From contig NZ_CP007410.1 in NCBI RefSeq assembly GCF_000585995.1, forward strand, positions 2,817,430 to 2,881,429: DNA of 64,000 bases, in the 5' to 3' direction. Both the position numbers and the translations under genes were made by a program. Of the stretch, positions 44,234-55,315 are shown one piece after another. This DNA is from Pseudomonas brassicacearum. GTDB lineage: Bacteria > Pseudomonadota > Gammaproteobacteria > Pseudomonadales > Pseudomonadaceae. Under the pieces are notes generated by a model, which was not told the origin of the DNA, ran no database searches, and worked only from the letters and a program-made list of their open reading frames with translations. Each line of letters opens with the position of its first letter. Positions within the stretch are counted from its first letter, which is position 1.

Positions 44234-44437
44234 ACCCGCAGGCTCCTGGCGATTGTTTGGCGACCAGCGTCAAAGGCGCAAGATTACCCGCATTGTGCCG
44301 CTGCATAGAAGTTGCGTGGAGAAAATCCCGTCCATTGGCCTTGCGCGAGTTGGCCCCGGTTTTTTTCGACGAATTGGACCTGTCGCTCACTGCCCCCCAG
44401 GCCTACCTTGGAGGTATCGATCGCCACGGAGCGTGCC

Positions 44438-44878
44438 ATGAGCCAGCGTCTGGATTACTACAGTGCGTCCCCCGGGGCGATGAAAGCGATGATCGGCCTG
44501 GAAGCGCTGACGAGCCGCCTGAGCATCGAACCGGCGCTGCTGCACCTGATCAAGATCCGCGCTTCGCAACTCAACGGCTGTGCGTTCTGTACCGATATGC
44601 ATTCGGTGGACGCACGGCGCCTGGGCGAGACCGAACGGCGTCTGTACGCAGTGGCGGTGTGGCGCGACAGCGGCTTTTTCACCCCCCGTGAACGCGCCGC
44701 CCTGGCCTGGACCGAGGCGGTGACGCTGTTGGCGCAAACCCAGGTGCCGGATGAGGTCTATGCCCAGGCCCGTGCGGTGTTCAGCGAGGAAGAACTGGTG
44801 GACCTGACCCTGGCGATCAGCACCATCAACAGCTGGAACCGGCTGGCGGTGAGTTTTCGCCAGAGTCCCAGCGGCTGA
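44438..44878 (+). CDS. Carboxymuconolactone decarboxylase/AhpD-like protein
   Basis: This 146-residue helical protein carries the AhpD-type redox motif with paired cysteines (SQLNGCAFCTDMHSVDARRL). It starts MSQRLDYYSASPGAMKAMIG; GGAG lies 8 bases before the ATG at 44438, and earlier in-frame starts are rejected. It probably reduces peroxides or alkylhydroperoxide-type substrates. It is divergent from the MocR gene, its likely regulator. Confidence 0.87.
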   Translation: MSQRLDYYSASPGAMKAMIGLEALTSRLSIEPALLHLIKIRASQLNGCAFCTDMHSVDARRLGETERRLYAVAVWRDSGFFTPRERAALAWTEAVTLLAQTQVPDEVYAQARAVFSEEELVDLTLAISTINSWNRLAVSFRQSPSG

Positions 44879-44910
44879 TCGGCCAGTCATGCAGCGCCTG
44901 GCAGGCCGCT

Positions 44911-45064
44911 ATCGCGAGCAAGCTCGCTCCCACAGTGTTTCGCGGGGCGCAAGACTTTGTATCCACCACAATTCCCTGTGGGAGCGAGCTTGCTCGCGAT
45001 GGCGTCGAATCAGCAACATGGAGGTTGACTGACCCACTGCTATCGCGAGCAAGCTCGCTCCCAC
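44911..45064. repeat. Cluster of three type A REP-like units
   Basis: Units at 44911-44933, 44978-45000 and 45041-45064 alternate in orientation in the convergent gap between the AhpD-like gene and nirN. They occupy most of the 221-base gap. Confidence 0.85.
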
Positions 45065-45099
45065 AGGTTTTTTGTCTGCCTGGCTGAACCACGCCCAAC

Positions 45100-46596
45100 C
45101 TAATGAGAGGTACCTTCGGCAAATTCGATCTTGTTGCCGACGTTGTACTTGCCCGAAGGTTTGTTCATGGGCAGGCGCTTGATCTCCTTGAGGGTGTTGC
45201 TGTCGTAGACGATCAGTGCGCCGTCGGTGTCCCAGATGCTCAGCAGCAGGTAGCGACCATCGCGGGTGAATTCGACGTGGGCGGCGGTTTTGCCGGGCAT
45301 GGGGCGTAGGGTGTGGGCGATTTCCAGGGTCTGTTTGTCGATCAGGTGAATGGCGTCATTGTCCGGGCCGAAGAACACATCGGTCCAGGCGTAGCGGGAA
45401 TTGACGTGGCTGCGCAGAAAGAAACCCGGCCCCAGGGTGGGAATCTGCTTGATGACTTTCCAGGTGCTGAAGTCGATGACCGAAATCAGGCCTTTGCTGA
45501 TATTGGGTGTGGCGAATACCCAGTGCCCATCGCGTTTCCAATACGTCCCTGAGCCCAGGTGCGGCATGCCTGGCAGGGCAATGTCCGTGACCACCCGGCC
45601 ATTGTCGAGGTCGATCACTTGGCCGCCCTGGGCCTTGCGCGAGGTGGCGAGCAATTGCCGGTAATCGGGCGAGAAGGAAAAGTCGTCCAGGTAATCCTGG
45701 ACTTCGATGCGCCTGGGCACGAAGTCCGGGTTCGGACCGGTGGACAGTTCCCAAACTTCTTTCGTGTCCTTCAGCGCGACGATGAAGCTGTTGCGCGGTG
45801 GGGCGGTGTAGACCGCGCTGACCCGCGAAGCCTGACCGTCAGCGCCCACCGTGGCGAGGGTCTTGACCAGTGACAGGTCCCGGGCGTCGAGCACTGCCAG
45901 GTTGCCGGGCAGGTAATTGCCCACCAACACCCAGCGGCCGTCCTTGCTCACCGCCAGGTTGCGGGTGTTGAGCCCGGCCCGCACCTCAGCGATCAACTTG
46001 AGATTGTGCAGGTCATACAGGCTGATCCAGCCGTCCCTGGACGCCAGGTAGACGAAGCGCCCGTCCGGCGAGAACTTCGGTCCGCCATGCACCGCGAAGT
46101 GTGAGGCGAAACGGGCGATCACCTCGAAGCGATCGCCGTCGACGATGTCGATGTGATGATCGCCAGCCTCCACCACCACGAACAGGTTCAGCGGGTCGGC
46201 CGTGTGCTGGGGTCTGGTGGGCAATTTGGCAACATCCGCCAGCACGCGATGGCTCTGGCGAATGTCGTCTTCATTCCAGGTCGGTTCGACGGCGGGTGGG
46301 CGCTGGAGGTACAGCGCCAGGCCGTCGATTTGTGCCGGCTCCAGTATCGCGCCGAACGCTGCCATCTGACTGGCTGGCCGGCCATTCTCGATCACCTGGC
46401 GGACCTCGGCGGGTTTGATCCGGCTCAGGCTCTGGAGTAACAGCGCAGGCCCGGCGCCGCCGATGCGATTCACACCGTGACATTGTTGGCAATGCTGCTG
46501 GTAGTCGCGCTCGGCCAGGGCCATGTCCGGCTCTGTCGCGACGGCCCCTTGGGCGGCGCCTAGCCACAGCAACGGGGCGAGCCACCAGCGACTCAC
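45100..46596 (-). CDS. nirN: NirN, dihydro-heme d1 dehydrogenase (cytochrome c fused to d1-type propeller)
   Basis: This 498-residue periplasmic protein starts at a GTG that overlaps the nirE stop (GTGA), with a signal peptide WWLAPLLWLGAAQGAVA. A c-type heme site CQQCH (near residue 38) is followed by a NirS-like eight-bladed propeller (KFSPDGRFVYLASRDGWISL, LAVSKDGRWVLVGNYLPG). It performs the last dehydrogenation in heme d1 synthesis and is last in the nir operon. A longer frame running upstream through nirE is not the gene. Confidence 0.92.
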   Translation of the reverse strand: MSRWWLAPLLWLGAAQGAVATEPDMALAERDYQQHCQQCHGVNRIGGAGPALLLQSLSRIKPAEVRQVIENGRPASQMAAFGAILEPAQIDGLALYLQRPPAVEPTWNEDDIRQSHRVLADVAKLPTRPQHTADPLNLFVVVEAGDHHIDIVDGDRFEVIARFASHFAVHGGPKFSPDGRFVYLASRDGWISLYDLHNLKLIAEVRAGLNTRNLAVSKDGRWVLVGNYLPGNLAVLDARDLSLVKTLATVGADGQASRVSAVYTAPPRNSFIVALKDTKEVWELSTGPNPDFVPRRIEVQDYLDDFSFSPDYRQLLATSRKAQGGQVIDLDNGRVVTDIALPGMPHLGSGTYWKRDGHWVFATPNISKGLISVIDFSTWKVIKQIPTLGPGFFLRSHVNSRYAWTDVFFGPDNDAIHLIDKQTLEIAHTLRPMPGKTAAHVEFTRDGRYLLLSIWDTDGALIVYDSNTLKEIKRLPMNKPSGKYNVGNKIEFAEGTSH

Positions 46597-47432
46597 GACG
46601 CCACCTTCGAGGCGAAAGGGTGGGCGCGGACGGGGTGCAGGCGCGCCGGATGCTCCAGCGGCTGACGGGCGAACAAGCCGACCACCTTGCCGATCACCGT
46701 CAAGGTCGGCAGGCCTTCGAAGCATTTCGTTGCCATGTCTGGTAATTGCTGCAGGGTGCCGCGAAGCACCTGCTGGTCGGGGTGCGTGCCGTTGCTGATC
46801 AATGCCGCCGGGGTATCGGCGGCCAGGCCGGCCGCCATCAGCCGCGCGGCGATGGTGCCCAGGTTGGACAGTCCCATGTAGAACACCAGGGTCTGGCTGT
46901 CGTCCGCCAGGCTTTGCCAGGGCAAGTTCAAGTCGCCCTCGCGTTGCAGGTGGCCAGTGATGAAACGGCAGGAGTTGACCAGGTCGCGATGGGTCAACGG
47001 AATGCCCGCGTAGGCACTGCAACCGGCCGCCGCGGTGATGCCGGGCACTACCTGGCAATCGATACCGCGGGCCAGCAAGTATTCCAGCTCTTCGGCGCCA
47101 CGCCCGAAAATGAACGGGTCGCCGCCCTTGAGCCGGACCACCCGTTGCCCCTGGTCGGCAAGGTCGGCCAGCAATTCGTTGATCTGCGCCTGGGGCAGGC
47201 TGTGACAGCCGGCGGCCTTGCCCACGTAATGCCGGGCGCACGTCAACGGGATCAGGCTCAACAGCTGCGAGCTGATCAAGCGGTCGTAGACCACCGCGTC
47301 GGCCTGCGTCAACAAACTCCAGGCGCGCAACGTCAGCAGGCCGGGGTCACCGGGACCGGCGCCGACCAAGGCGACTTCTCCCGGTCTGAGGGTCGATTGC
47401 AGGGCAGCAGGCAAAACGAGAGGGGCTTGCAT
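46593..47432 (-). CDS. nirE: NirE, uroporphyrinogen III C-methyltransferase for heme d1
   Basis: This 279-residue SUMT makes precorrin-2 with S-adenosylmethionine. Motifs: VALVGAGPGDPGLLTLRAWS, DAVVYDRLIS, VRLKGGDPFIFGRGAEE, VVPGITAAAGCSAYAGIPLT and FYMGLSNLG. The frame extends to 47552, but AAGGAAA precedes the ATG at 47432. Just upstream is a 12-base tandem duplication (ATCAGGTTCGGC/ATCAGGTTCGCC, 47452-47475). Confidence 0.94.
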   Translation of the reverse strand: MQAPLVLPAALQSTLRPGEVALVGAGPGDPGLLTLRAWSLLTQADAVVYDRLISSQLLSLIPLTCARHYVGKAAGCHSLPQAQINELLADLADQGQRVVRLKGGDPFIFGRGAEELEYLLARGIDCQVVPGITAAAGCSAYAGIPLTHRDLVNSCRFITGHLQREGDLNLPWQSLADDSQTLVFYMGLSNLGTIAARLMAAGLAADTPAALISNGTHPDQQVLRGTLQQLPDMATKCFEGLPTLTVIGKVVGLFARQPLEHPARLHPVRAHPFASKVAS

Positions 47433-47481
47433 GGGATTTCCTTGGTTCGGAATCAGGTTCGGCATCAGGTTCGCCATTGGG

Positions 47482-48678
47482 TTATCGGGCGCAGGGCAAT
47501 GCGTCGCTGGGCATCGCAACGCTGGGGATCGCGTGCACACCGATTTCTTCATCGTTGAGGTGGCAGCCCGGGTCCTGGCCCCACAGGTCGCCGTCGGCCC
47601 AGGCGCGGGTACGGGTATTGCCGTTGCAGATCGCCAGCCAGCGGCATTGGCCGCAGCGACCGCCCACGGCCCGTGGATGCTCGCGCAGCTTCAGCAGCAG
47701 GGCGTCGGGGCGCTCCAGCCAGAGGGTTTTGAACGGTGTCTGGCGGACATTGCCCACCGAGTGCTGCCACCAGTAAGTGTCGGGGTGGACCTCGCCAGTG
47801 TTGTCGATGTTGGCAATGCCGCTGCCTGAAGCATTGCCGCCCCAGGCCCGCAGCATCTGCTCCAGTGCGTCGTAGTGTTGAGGCAAGCGCCGGGCGACCC
47901 ATTGCAGCAGCAGGATTGCATCGGCGTCGTTGTTGCCGCTGACGAAATCAGTGTCGCGGCCCTGTTCGATGTCGCGCCAGGCGCGTTCGAAGATCAAGGT
48001 CATGGCCTCGCGGCTCATCTGCTGCTGGGCGTCGAGCTTGCGGCTGCGCTTGCCCCGGCCGCTGTAGTTGAGGTGCGACAGGTAGAATTTCTGCACGTCG
48101 TATTCGGTCATCAAGTCCAGCAGTCGTGGCAACTGGGCATGGTTCTGCTGGGTCAGGGTGGTGCGCAAGCCGACGCGGATCCCTCGCTCACGGCAAAGCC
48201 GGATAGCCGCCATGGAGCTGGCGAAACTGCCCTTGAGTTGGCGGAACTCGTCGTGGGTCGCTTCCAGGCCATCGATGCTGATGCCCACGTAATCGAAGTG
48301 CGCCGCGTCGATCTGCTGGATATTGCTCGCATCGATCAGCGTGCCGTTGGTGGACAGGGCGAGGAAAAAACCTTTGTCGCGGGCGTAGGCGCTGAGTCGA
48401 AACAGGTCTTCGCGCAGCAAGGGCTCGCCACCGGAGAGGATCAATACGCGTACCCCGGCGGCATGCAGGTCGTCGATGACCTGGAGCGCCGCGGCGGTGT
48501 CCAGCTCATCGCGAAACACACTGTCGGCCGATGTGGCGTAGCAGTGCTTGCAGGTCAGGTTGCAGCGCCTGAGCAGGTTCCAGATCACCACGGGTGGCCG
48601 TGTGCTGCCCGGTGGCGCGGTCCGCGGAGCGGGGCATTGCCCGGCCAGGGCGCGCAGGTAATGGCTGATCCTCAACAT
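47482..48678 (-). CDS. nirJ: NirJ, radical SAM enzyme of heme d1 synthesis
   Basis: This 398-residue protein has the radical SAM motif CNLTCKHC (residues ~39-46), then LILSGGEPLLREDLF and YVGISIDGLEATHDEFR. A C-terminal cysteine cluster (CGQCRWLAICNGNTR and DPGCHL) can carry a second Fe-S centre. It removes two propionate side chains from didecarboxysiroheme. ATG at 48678, with the proximal GAAGGAGCG as ribosome site. Confidence 0.95.
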   Translation of the reverse strand: MLRISHYLRALAGQCPAPRTAPPGSTRPPVVIWNLLRRCNLTCKHCYATSADSVFRDELDTAAALQVIDDLHAAGVRVLILSGGEPLLREDLFRLSAYARDKGFFLALSTNGTLIDASNIQQIDAAHFDYVGISIDGLEATHDEFRQLKGSFASSMAAIRLCRERGIRVGLRTTLTQQNHAQLPRLLDLMTEYDVQKFYLSHLNYSGRGKRSRKLDAQQQMSREAMTLIFERAWRDIEQGRDTDFVSGNNDADAILLLQWVARRLPQHYDALEQMLRAWGGNASGSGIANIDNTGEVHPDTYWWQHSVGNVRQTPFKTLWLERPDALLLKLREHPRAVGGRCGQCRWLAICNGNTRTRAWADGDLWGQDPGCHLNDEEIGVHAIPSVAMPSDALPCAR

Positions 48679-48706
48679 AAAACGCTCCTTCGGTCGACGG
48701 GCGGGT

Positions 48707-49243
48707 TCAGCGCAAGGATGGCGACAGGCGCAGGCCGGTTTTTTTCAGGATGCGGCTGCTTACCAGCATGTCGTCGGCGGTACAGGCGTCCCCCAGCAGG
48801 TAGCGCAGGTGTTCGCGGTAGCTGTCGATTTCTTCGCGGCTGCGGCCATGGACCATGGCGAACAGGTTGTAGCGCCAGTGGGGCCGGCGCGGGCGTCGGT
48901 AGCAATGGCTGACAAAAGGCTGCGCGCCGAGCAAGGCGCCGAGGCGCGAGATATCGGTGTCGGCCACGTCCCAGACGGTCATGCCGTTGTGGCGATAGCC
49001 CAGGCGATAGTGGTTGGGCACGGCCGCGATGCGGCGGATCGCGCCTTCGGCCTGCAAGCGCTTGAGCAGGTCGAGGGTCGACTCCACGCTCAGCCCCAGT
49101 TGCTCGCCGAGCCAGGCCCAGGGATCTTCGAGCAAGGGCAGGCCGGCCTGGGTCAGTTCCACCAGCCGCAGCGCCAGGGGCGTTTCATCCAGCGCGGGTG
49201 GCGCTTGCAGCAGCGGTTCAGACGGGGAAATACAGGCCGACAT
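48707..49243 (-). CDS. nirH: NirH, AsnC/Lrp-like siroheme decarboxylase subunit
   Basis: This 178-residue protein has a degenerate N-terminal winged helix (WLGEQLGLSVESTLDLLKRL) and an RAM-like domain with the family stretch CYRRPRRPHWRYNLFAMVHG. With NirD, NirL and NirG it decarboxylates siroheme to 12,18-didecarboxysiroheme. Its start overlaps nirG's end by 26 bases. Confidence 0.92.
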   Translation of the reverse strand: MSACISPSEPLLQAPPALDETPLALRLVELTQAGLPLLEDPWAWLGEQLGLSVESTLDLLKRLQAEGAIRRIAAVPNHYRLGYRHNGMTVWDVADTDISRLGALLGAQPFVSHCYRRPRRPHWRYNLFAMVHGRSREEIDSYREHLRYLLGDACTADDMLVSSRILKKTGLRLSPSLR

Positions 49244-49661
49244 GGTAAGTCTCCTCTTTGGGCAGGTTCAGCGGCACCAGGCCGGTCAGGTGCTCGATAC
49301 GCAGCAGGGTGTCGTTGATCGCCTGTTCGCTAGGGCAAGCGAGCACGAACCACATGTTCCAGGCGTGCTCGCGGCGGTAGTTGTGGGCCACTTCGGGCAT
49401 GGCCGCGAGCAGCTCGGCAATGGTCTCGAAACGCGGCTCCGGCACCGCCAGCGCCGCCAGGGTGAACGCGCCGCCGAGGCGATCGATGTCGAACATCGGG
49501 CCGAAGCGGGTGAGCACGCCATCGTTGAGCAGCTCGTGCAGCCGGTCGAGCAGTTCAGTGCTGCTGCTGTGCAGTTCATGGGCCAGTACTTGCCAAGGGT
49601 GACGCACCAGTGGCAGGCCCAGTTGCAGGCGATTGATCAGGCGGCGGTCGAGGTCATCCAT
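49218..49661 (-). CDS. nirG: NirG, AsnC/Lrp-like siroheme decarboxylase subunit
   Basis: This 147-residue protein begins [20 protein letters not shown]. The conserved [20 protein letters not shown] shows the His that the D/G class carries in this family. It overlaps nirL by 8 bases. Confidence 0.92.
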   Translation of the reverse strand: MDDLDRRLINRLQLGLPLVRHPWQVLAHELHSSSTELLDRLHELLNDGVLTRFGPMFDIDRLGGAFTLAALAVPEPRFETIAELLAAMPEVAHNYRREHAWNMWFVLACPSEQAINDTLLRIEHLTGLVPLNLPKEETYHVGLYFPV

Positions 49662-50166
49662 CGATACGCGCTCCGGCCGGTGGTGCGAAGCGTCCGCCGC
49701 ACTGCTTGAACAGATGGGTACTGAACAGCAACTGGTGGGGCAGGTCGCTCAGCAAATGCTGGTCAAGCAGCGCCTGGACCTGGGCTTCCACGCGGTCACG
49801 CTGGCGCCCGTGGATCATGCAGAACAGGTTGTATTGCCACTGGGGCAGGCGTCGAGGCCGCTGGTAGCACAGGCTGATGCCCGAGGCTTGCCCGAGGCGG
49901 CGCCCGACTTCATCGACCAATGCATCCGGCACATCCAGCACCAGCATGGCGTTGGCGGCAAAACCCAATGCACGATGGTTGACCACCAGGCCGACGCGGC
50001 GGAACAGGCCCTGTTCATGCCAATGTTGCATCTGCTCGAGGACCTGTTGCTCGCTGGCGTCAATCTGCTTGGCCAGGGCCTGGAAGGGGCGTGAGGTCAG
50101 GGGCAGGCCGGTTTCAAGGTGACGGCGCAGGGCCAGTGACTGTTGCTCGCTCAAGGTGTTTTTCAT
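49654..50166 (-). CDS. nirL: NirL, AsnC/Lrp-like siroheme decarboxylase subunit
   Basis: This 170-residue protein begins [20 protein letters not shown]; its centre [20 protein letters not shown] is of the L/H class. The start overlaps the nirD stop (ATGA); the longer frame upstream runs through nirD and is a shadow. Confidence 0.92.
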   Translation of the reverse strand: MKNTLSEQQSLALRRHLETGLPLTSRPFQALAKQIDASEQQVLEQMQHWHEQGLFRRVGLVVNHRALGFAANAMLVLDVPDALVDEVGRRLGQASGISLCYQRPRRLPQWQYNLFCMIHGRQRDRVEAQVQALLDQHLLSDLPHQLLFSTHLFKQCGGRFAPPAGARIDG

Positions 50167-50621
50167 GGGGTGGCCTCCAGGGCAAAGCCCAGGTCGATGC
50201 GGTAGGCGGTCAGCATGGGCAGGTCCAGCGGGGTGAGGCCGGTGTCGTTTTCCAGTTCCTGGAGAATGTTTTCCAGGTGGGCGCGGTTGGGGCCGGTCAG
50301 CACGAACCATAGGTTGTAGCGATGTTCCCGGGCGTAGTTGTGATTGACCTCCGGGTATTGGCTGACGCGCGCCGCCACTTGCTGCAAACGGTCCTCGGGC
50401 ACGGCCAGGGCGGCGAGGGTACTGGCGCCGGCCCGGCTGTGTTCGAACACTGGACCGACCCTCGACAAGGTGCCGGCCACTTGCAGGTGTTGCAGGCATT
50501 CGAGTACCTGGACTTCGCTACAGCCCAGGGCGTCGGCCATGGCCCGATAGGGTTCGGCGCACAACGGCATGCCATGCTGGAATTGATCGATCAAGCGACG
50601 GGACAGTGAGTGGGTGGTCAT
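50163..50621 (-). CDS. nirD: NirD, AsnC/Lrp-like siroheme decarboxylase subunit
   Basis: This 152-residue protein begins [20 protein letters not shown]. It contains [20 protein letters not shown], the D/G-class counterpart of the NirG stretch. It starts 2 bases after the nirF stop. Confidence 0.92.
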   Translation of the reverse strand: MTTHSLSRRLIDQFQHGMPLCAEPYRAMADALGCSEVQVLECLQHLQVAGTLSRVGPVFEHSRAGASTLAALAVPEDRLQQVAARVSQYPEVNHNYAREHRYNLWFVLTGPNRAHLENILQELENDTGLTPLDLPMLTAYRIDLGFALEATP

Positions 50622-50623
50622 GG

Positions 50624-51802
50624 TCAGTACCCCGGTTTGTGCGCACGGCTGCTGAAGAAAATGCCGCTGGGACTCAGGGCCGGCAGCGTGCTCAGGCGTT
50701 CGAGGGTGTAGGGGTTCCAGACCTGGACTTCGCCACCGTCCCGGGCGGACAGCCACAGTTGGTCACCCCGTGCGGTGAATTCCATGTGCAGCACCGCAGG
50801 GCCGGGGCGCAGGTCCGCGACGATGGCGTGGGTCTGGGTGTCGATGATCTGGACGCGGTCGTTGTCCGGGTAGGCGAAGTTGACCCACAGTTGTCGGCCG
50901 TCCGGGCGCGCCGTGACGAACACTGGCTGGCCGGCCACGGCGATGGCATCGGTCAACTGCCAGGTGCGGGCGTTCATCACCAATACCTGATGGTGACCGA
51001 CGGCGGGCACGAAGGCCTGCTGGTCGGCCAGGGCCCAGCCTTCCAGATGGGGCATCTTGTACACCGGGAGCCTGGCCTGGCCGCGCCCGTAATGCGCCAA
51101 TACCCGCTTCACGCCGTGCTCCGGGTGCCAAAGGTCGAGTTGCGCCATGCCGTCTTCACCGAACAACCCGGCCATGTAATAGCGCCCGTCGGGGGTGATC
51201 AGGGCGTCATAGGGTTGCTGGCCGATGGCAGTGAAACGGTCGATGCGTGGCGTGTTGTCCTGGCTGAAGTCGGCGGTCCAGATCTCGCCCGTGTCGAACA
51301 GGCTGAACACGAAGCGTTGCCCCGGCGCATCCACCAGACCCACGACCCGTGAGCGTTTCTGGCCGTCAGGCAACGGCGTGGCAGGGATATCGGCGACCTG
51401 TTCCAGGGTCAGGGCATCGAACACCTTGACGCCGCCGGGCTCGTAGTTGGAGACGGCGATCAGCTTGCCGTCCTGGCTGATCGCACCGCCGATGCTGTTA
51501 CCGCCCTGGATGATGCGCCGGTCGATGCGCGCAGTGAGCAAATCAACCTTGCTCAAGCCACCATCGCGGCCGAATACATAGGCATAGCGCTGGTCGCGGG
51601 AGAACACCACCGAGGCATGGGATAGATCCCCCAGGCCTTCGACGCGGGCGAGAGCGGTGCGGGTATCGCTTTCGATGATTTGCAGGCTACCGGTGGCGCG
51701 CTCCACCACCACACCCAAGTCGCCAGTACCGCGCAACGGTGCCTGGGCGCAAGCCGACAGCAGCACGGCGACGGCCGTGAAGGACAGGAGAGAACGGATC
51801 AT
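50624..51802 (-). CDS. nirF: NirF, lipoprotein of heme d1 synthesis (propeller)
   Basis: This 392-residue protein has a lipoprotein signal peptide with lipobox LLSAC (MIRSLLSFTAVAVLLSACAQ), so it is anchored in the periplasm. The rest is a d1-type eight-bladed propeller (FSRDQRYAYVFGRDGGLSKV, LITPDGRYYMAGLFGEDG) without a c-heme. It acts before NirN in d1 maturation. The ATG overlaps the nirC stop (ATGA). Confidence 0.93.
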   Translation of the reverse strand: MIRSLLSFTAVAVLLSACAQAPLRGTGDLGVVVERATGSLQIIESDTRTALARVEGLGDLSHASVVFSRDQRYAYVFGRDGGLSKVDLLTARIDRRIIQGGNSIGGAISQDGKLIAVSNYEPGGVKVFDALTLEQVADIPATPLPDGQKRSRVVGLVDAPGQRFVFSLFDTGEIWTADFSQDNTPRIDRFTAIGQQPYDALITPDGRYYMAGLFGEDGMAQLDLWHPEHGVKRVLAHYGRGQARLPVYKMPHLEGWALADQQAFVPAVGHHQVLVMNARTWQLTDAIAVAGQPVFVTARPDGRQLWVNFAYPDNDRVQIIDTQTHAIVADLRPGPAVLHMEFTARGDQLWLSARDGGEVQVWNPYTLERLSTLPALSPSGIFFSSRAHKPGY

Positions 51803-52128
51803 GAGGCGGGTTTTCCTTGAAGGAGCCGGTCCACCAGCCAGCGAATGTCGTCGGGGTCGAGCAGCGGTGCCCAACCGGGCATGGCACTGCCGGGTCGCCC
51901 CAGGGTGACGGTGGCGATGAGGCTGTCGCGGGACTTTCCGGCCAGGGCTTCGTGGGTCAGGGGAGGGCCGAGGCCACCGGTCATGTACAGGCCGTGGCAG
52001 GCGCCACAGTCCTGCTCCAGCAGGTGTTGCAGTTGGGCCTGGCGCTGGTGGTCGGGAGCGGCCAGCGCACAGGAAGAAAAGACGAAGAGGAGAGCCGTCA
52101 TCGAGATTGCAGCGCTGTGTCGTTCCAT
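51799..52128 (-). CDS. nirC: NirC, periplasmic c-type cytochrome
   Basis: This 109-residue cytochrome has a signal peptide (MERHSAAISMTALLFVFSSC ALA) and one heme site CGACH; the Met ligand is likely in PGSAMPGWAPLL. AGGAGG stands directly before the ATG at 52128. It is thought to deliver electrons for heme d1 assembly or to NirS. A type B hairpin separates it from nirM. Confidence 0.92.
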   Translation of the reverse strand: MERHSAAISMTALLFVFSSCALAAPDHQRQAQLQHLLEQDCGACHGLYMTGGLGPPLTHEALAGKSRDSLIATVTLGRPGSAMPGWAPLLDPDDIRWLVDRLLQGKPAS

Positions 52129-52161
52129 GACGCCTCCTGAATTAAAGTCGTGCGCGGTCCT

Positions 52162-52284
52162 GTGGCGAGGGAGCTTGCTCCCGCTGGGCTGCGAAGCAGC
52201 CCTAATAGCAACCTGGCGACTCGGTGTGTCAGGCCAACCCAGGGGGCTGCTGCGCAGCCCAGCGGGAGCAAGCTCCCTCGCCAC
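52162..52284. repeat. Type B palindromic element inside the nir operon
   Basis: Ends GTGGCGAGGGAGC/GCTCCCTCGCCAC with inner stems GGGCTGCGAAGCAGCCC and GGCTGCTGCGCAGCC. It occupies nearly all of the nirM-nirC gap and would form a strong hairpin in the nirSMC transcript. Confidence 0.9.
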
Positions 52285-52297
52285 GGGATTTGTGTGG

Positions 52298-52609
52298 TTA
52301 CTTAAGGGTCAAGACCCACGCCGCGAGGATCTTGGCTTCTTCTTCAGTCACGGGGTTGGCCGGCATCGGCATCGGTCCCCAGTTGCCTTGCGTGCCTTCC
52401 TTGATGTGCTTGGCCAACAGTTCTTGTGCTCCGGCGACGCCGGCATTTTTCGCCGCGACTTCCTTGAGCGCCGGGCCAACCACCTTGGTGTCGATGGAAT
52501 GGCAGGCGGCGCAGGGCTTGCTCTTGAACAGCGTCGGGCCGTCTTGTGCCAACGCCGGTTGCAGGCTCGCCGCAGCGGCCAGGGTCAAGGCAAAGAGAAT
52601 AGGCTTCAT
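52298..52609 (-). CDS. nirM: NirM, cytochrome c-551
   Basis: This 103-residue periplasmic electron donor to NirS has a signal peptide ([21 protein letters not shown]), heme site CAACH, and the Met ligand in [10 protein letters not shown]. It follows nirS by 24 bases. Confidence 0.95.
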   Translation of the reverse strand: MKPILFALTLAAAASLQPALAQDGPTLFKSKPCAACHSIDTKVVGPALKEVAAKNAGVAGAQELLAKHIKEGTQGNWGPMPMPANPVTEEEAKILAAWVLTLK

Positions 52610-52633
52610 GGTTTTTCCTCTTATTGATGGGGC

Positions 52634-54499
<1,866 letters not shown>

Positions 54500-54511
54500 T
54501 CAGGCCCTGTC

Positions 54512-55315
54512 ATGAACACTCTCCATACCCTGCGGCACCCGGACGAACCCTTCTATCAACCCCAGGACAACGAACAGGCGCTGTTCGAACAGGCCTGGCA
54601 TCACGGCATGCCGGTGCTGATCAAAGGTCCCACCGGCTGCGGCAAGACCCGTTTTGTCCAGCACATGGCCCACCGCTTGAAGCTGCCCCTGTACACCGTG
54701 GCGTGCCACGATGATTTGAGCGCGGCCGACCTGGTCGGGCGCCACCTGATCGGTGCCCAGGGCACCTGGTGGCAGGACGGGCCATTGACCCGGGCAGTGC
54801 GCGAGGGCGGCATCTGTTACCTGGATGAGGTGGTCGAGGCGCGCCAGGACACGGCGGTGGTGTTGCACCCACTGGCCGACGATCGTCGGCAGTTGTACCT
54901 GGAGCGTACGGGTGAAGTGCTCCAGGCACCGCCGTCGTTCATGCTGGTGGTGTCTTACAACCCGGGTTACCAGAACCTGCTCAAAGGCATGAAGCCCAGT
55001 ACCCGCCAGCGTTTCGTGGCGATGCGTTTTGGTTATCCGGCGGTAGTCGATGAAGAACGCATCGTGGCCCGCGAGGCTGGCGTGGATATGGCCCTGGCGG
55101 CGCAGGTGGTACGGCTGGGGCAGGCGCTGCGTCGCCTCGATCAGCATGATCTGGAGGAGGTGGCCTCCACGCGCCTGCTGATTTTCGCGGCGCGCATGAT
55201 CGGTTCCGGTATGGACCCACGCCAGGCCTGCCTGGCCTGCCTGGCCGAGCCGTTGAGCGATGATCCCCAGACGGTGGCGGCCTTGATGGATGTGGTCGAT
55301 GTTCACTTCGGCTGA
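54512..55315 (+). CDS. nirQ: NirQ, MoxR-type AAA+ ATPase (NorQ/CbbQ family)
   Basis: This 267-residue ATPase has Walker A IKGPTGCGKTRF, Walker B GICYLDEVVEARQD and sensor 1 VVSYNPGYQNLLKGMKPSTR. It activates the nitrite/NO reductases together with the VWA protein NorD, probably by helping metal insertion. It heads the nirQOP group. Confidence 0.93.
   Translation: MNTLHTLRHPDEPFYQPQDNEQALFEQAWHHGMPVLIKGPTGCGKTRFVQHMAHRLKLPLYTVACHDDLSAADLVGRHLIGAQGTWWQDGPLTRAVREGGICYLDEVVEARQDTAVVLHPLADDRRQLYLERTGEVLQAPPSFMLVVSYNPGYQNLLKGMKPSTRQRFVAMRFGYPAVVDEERIVAREAGVDMALAAQVVRLGQALRRLDQHDLEEVASTRLLIFAARMIGSGMDPRQACLACLAEPLSDDPQTVAALMDVVDVHFG

Noticed and set aside
46597..47241. N-terminal extension making NirN 713 residues
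   Set aside because: The extension overlaps nirE in another frame; the GTG at 46596 with a following signal peptide and the GTGA overlap is the natural start.
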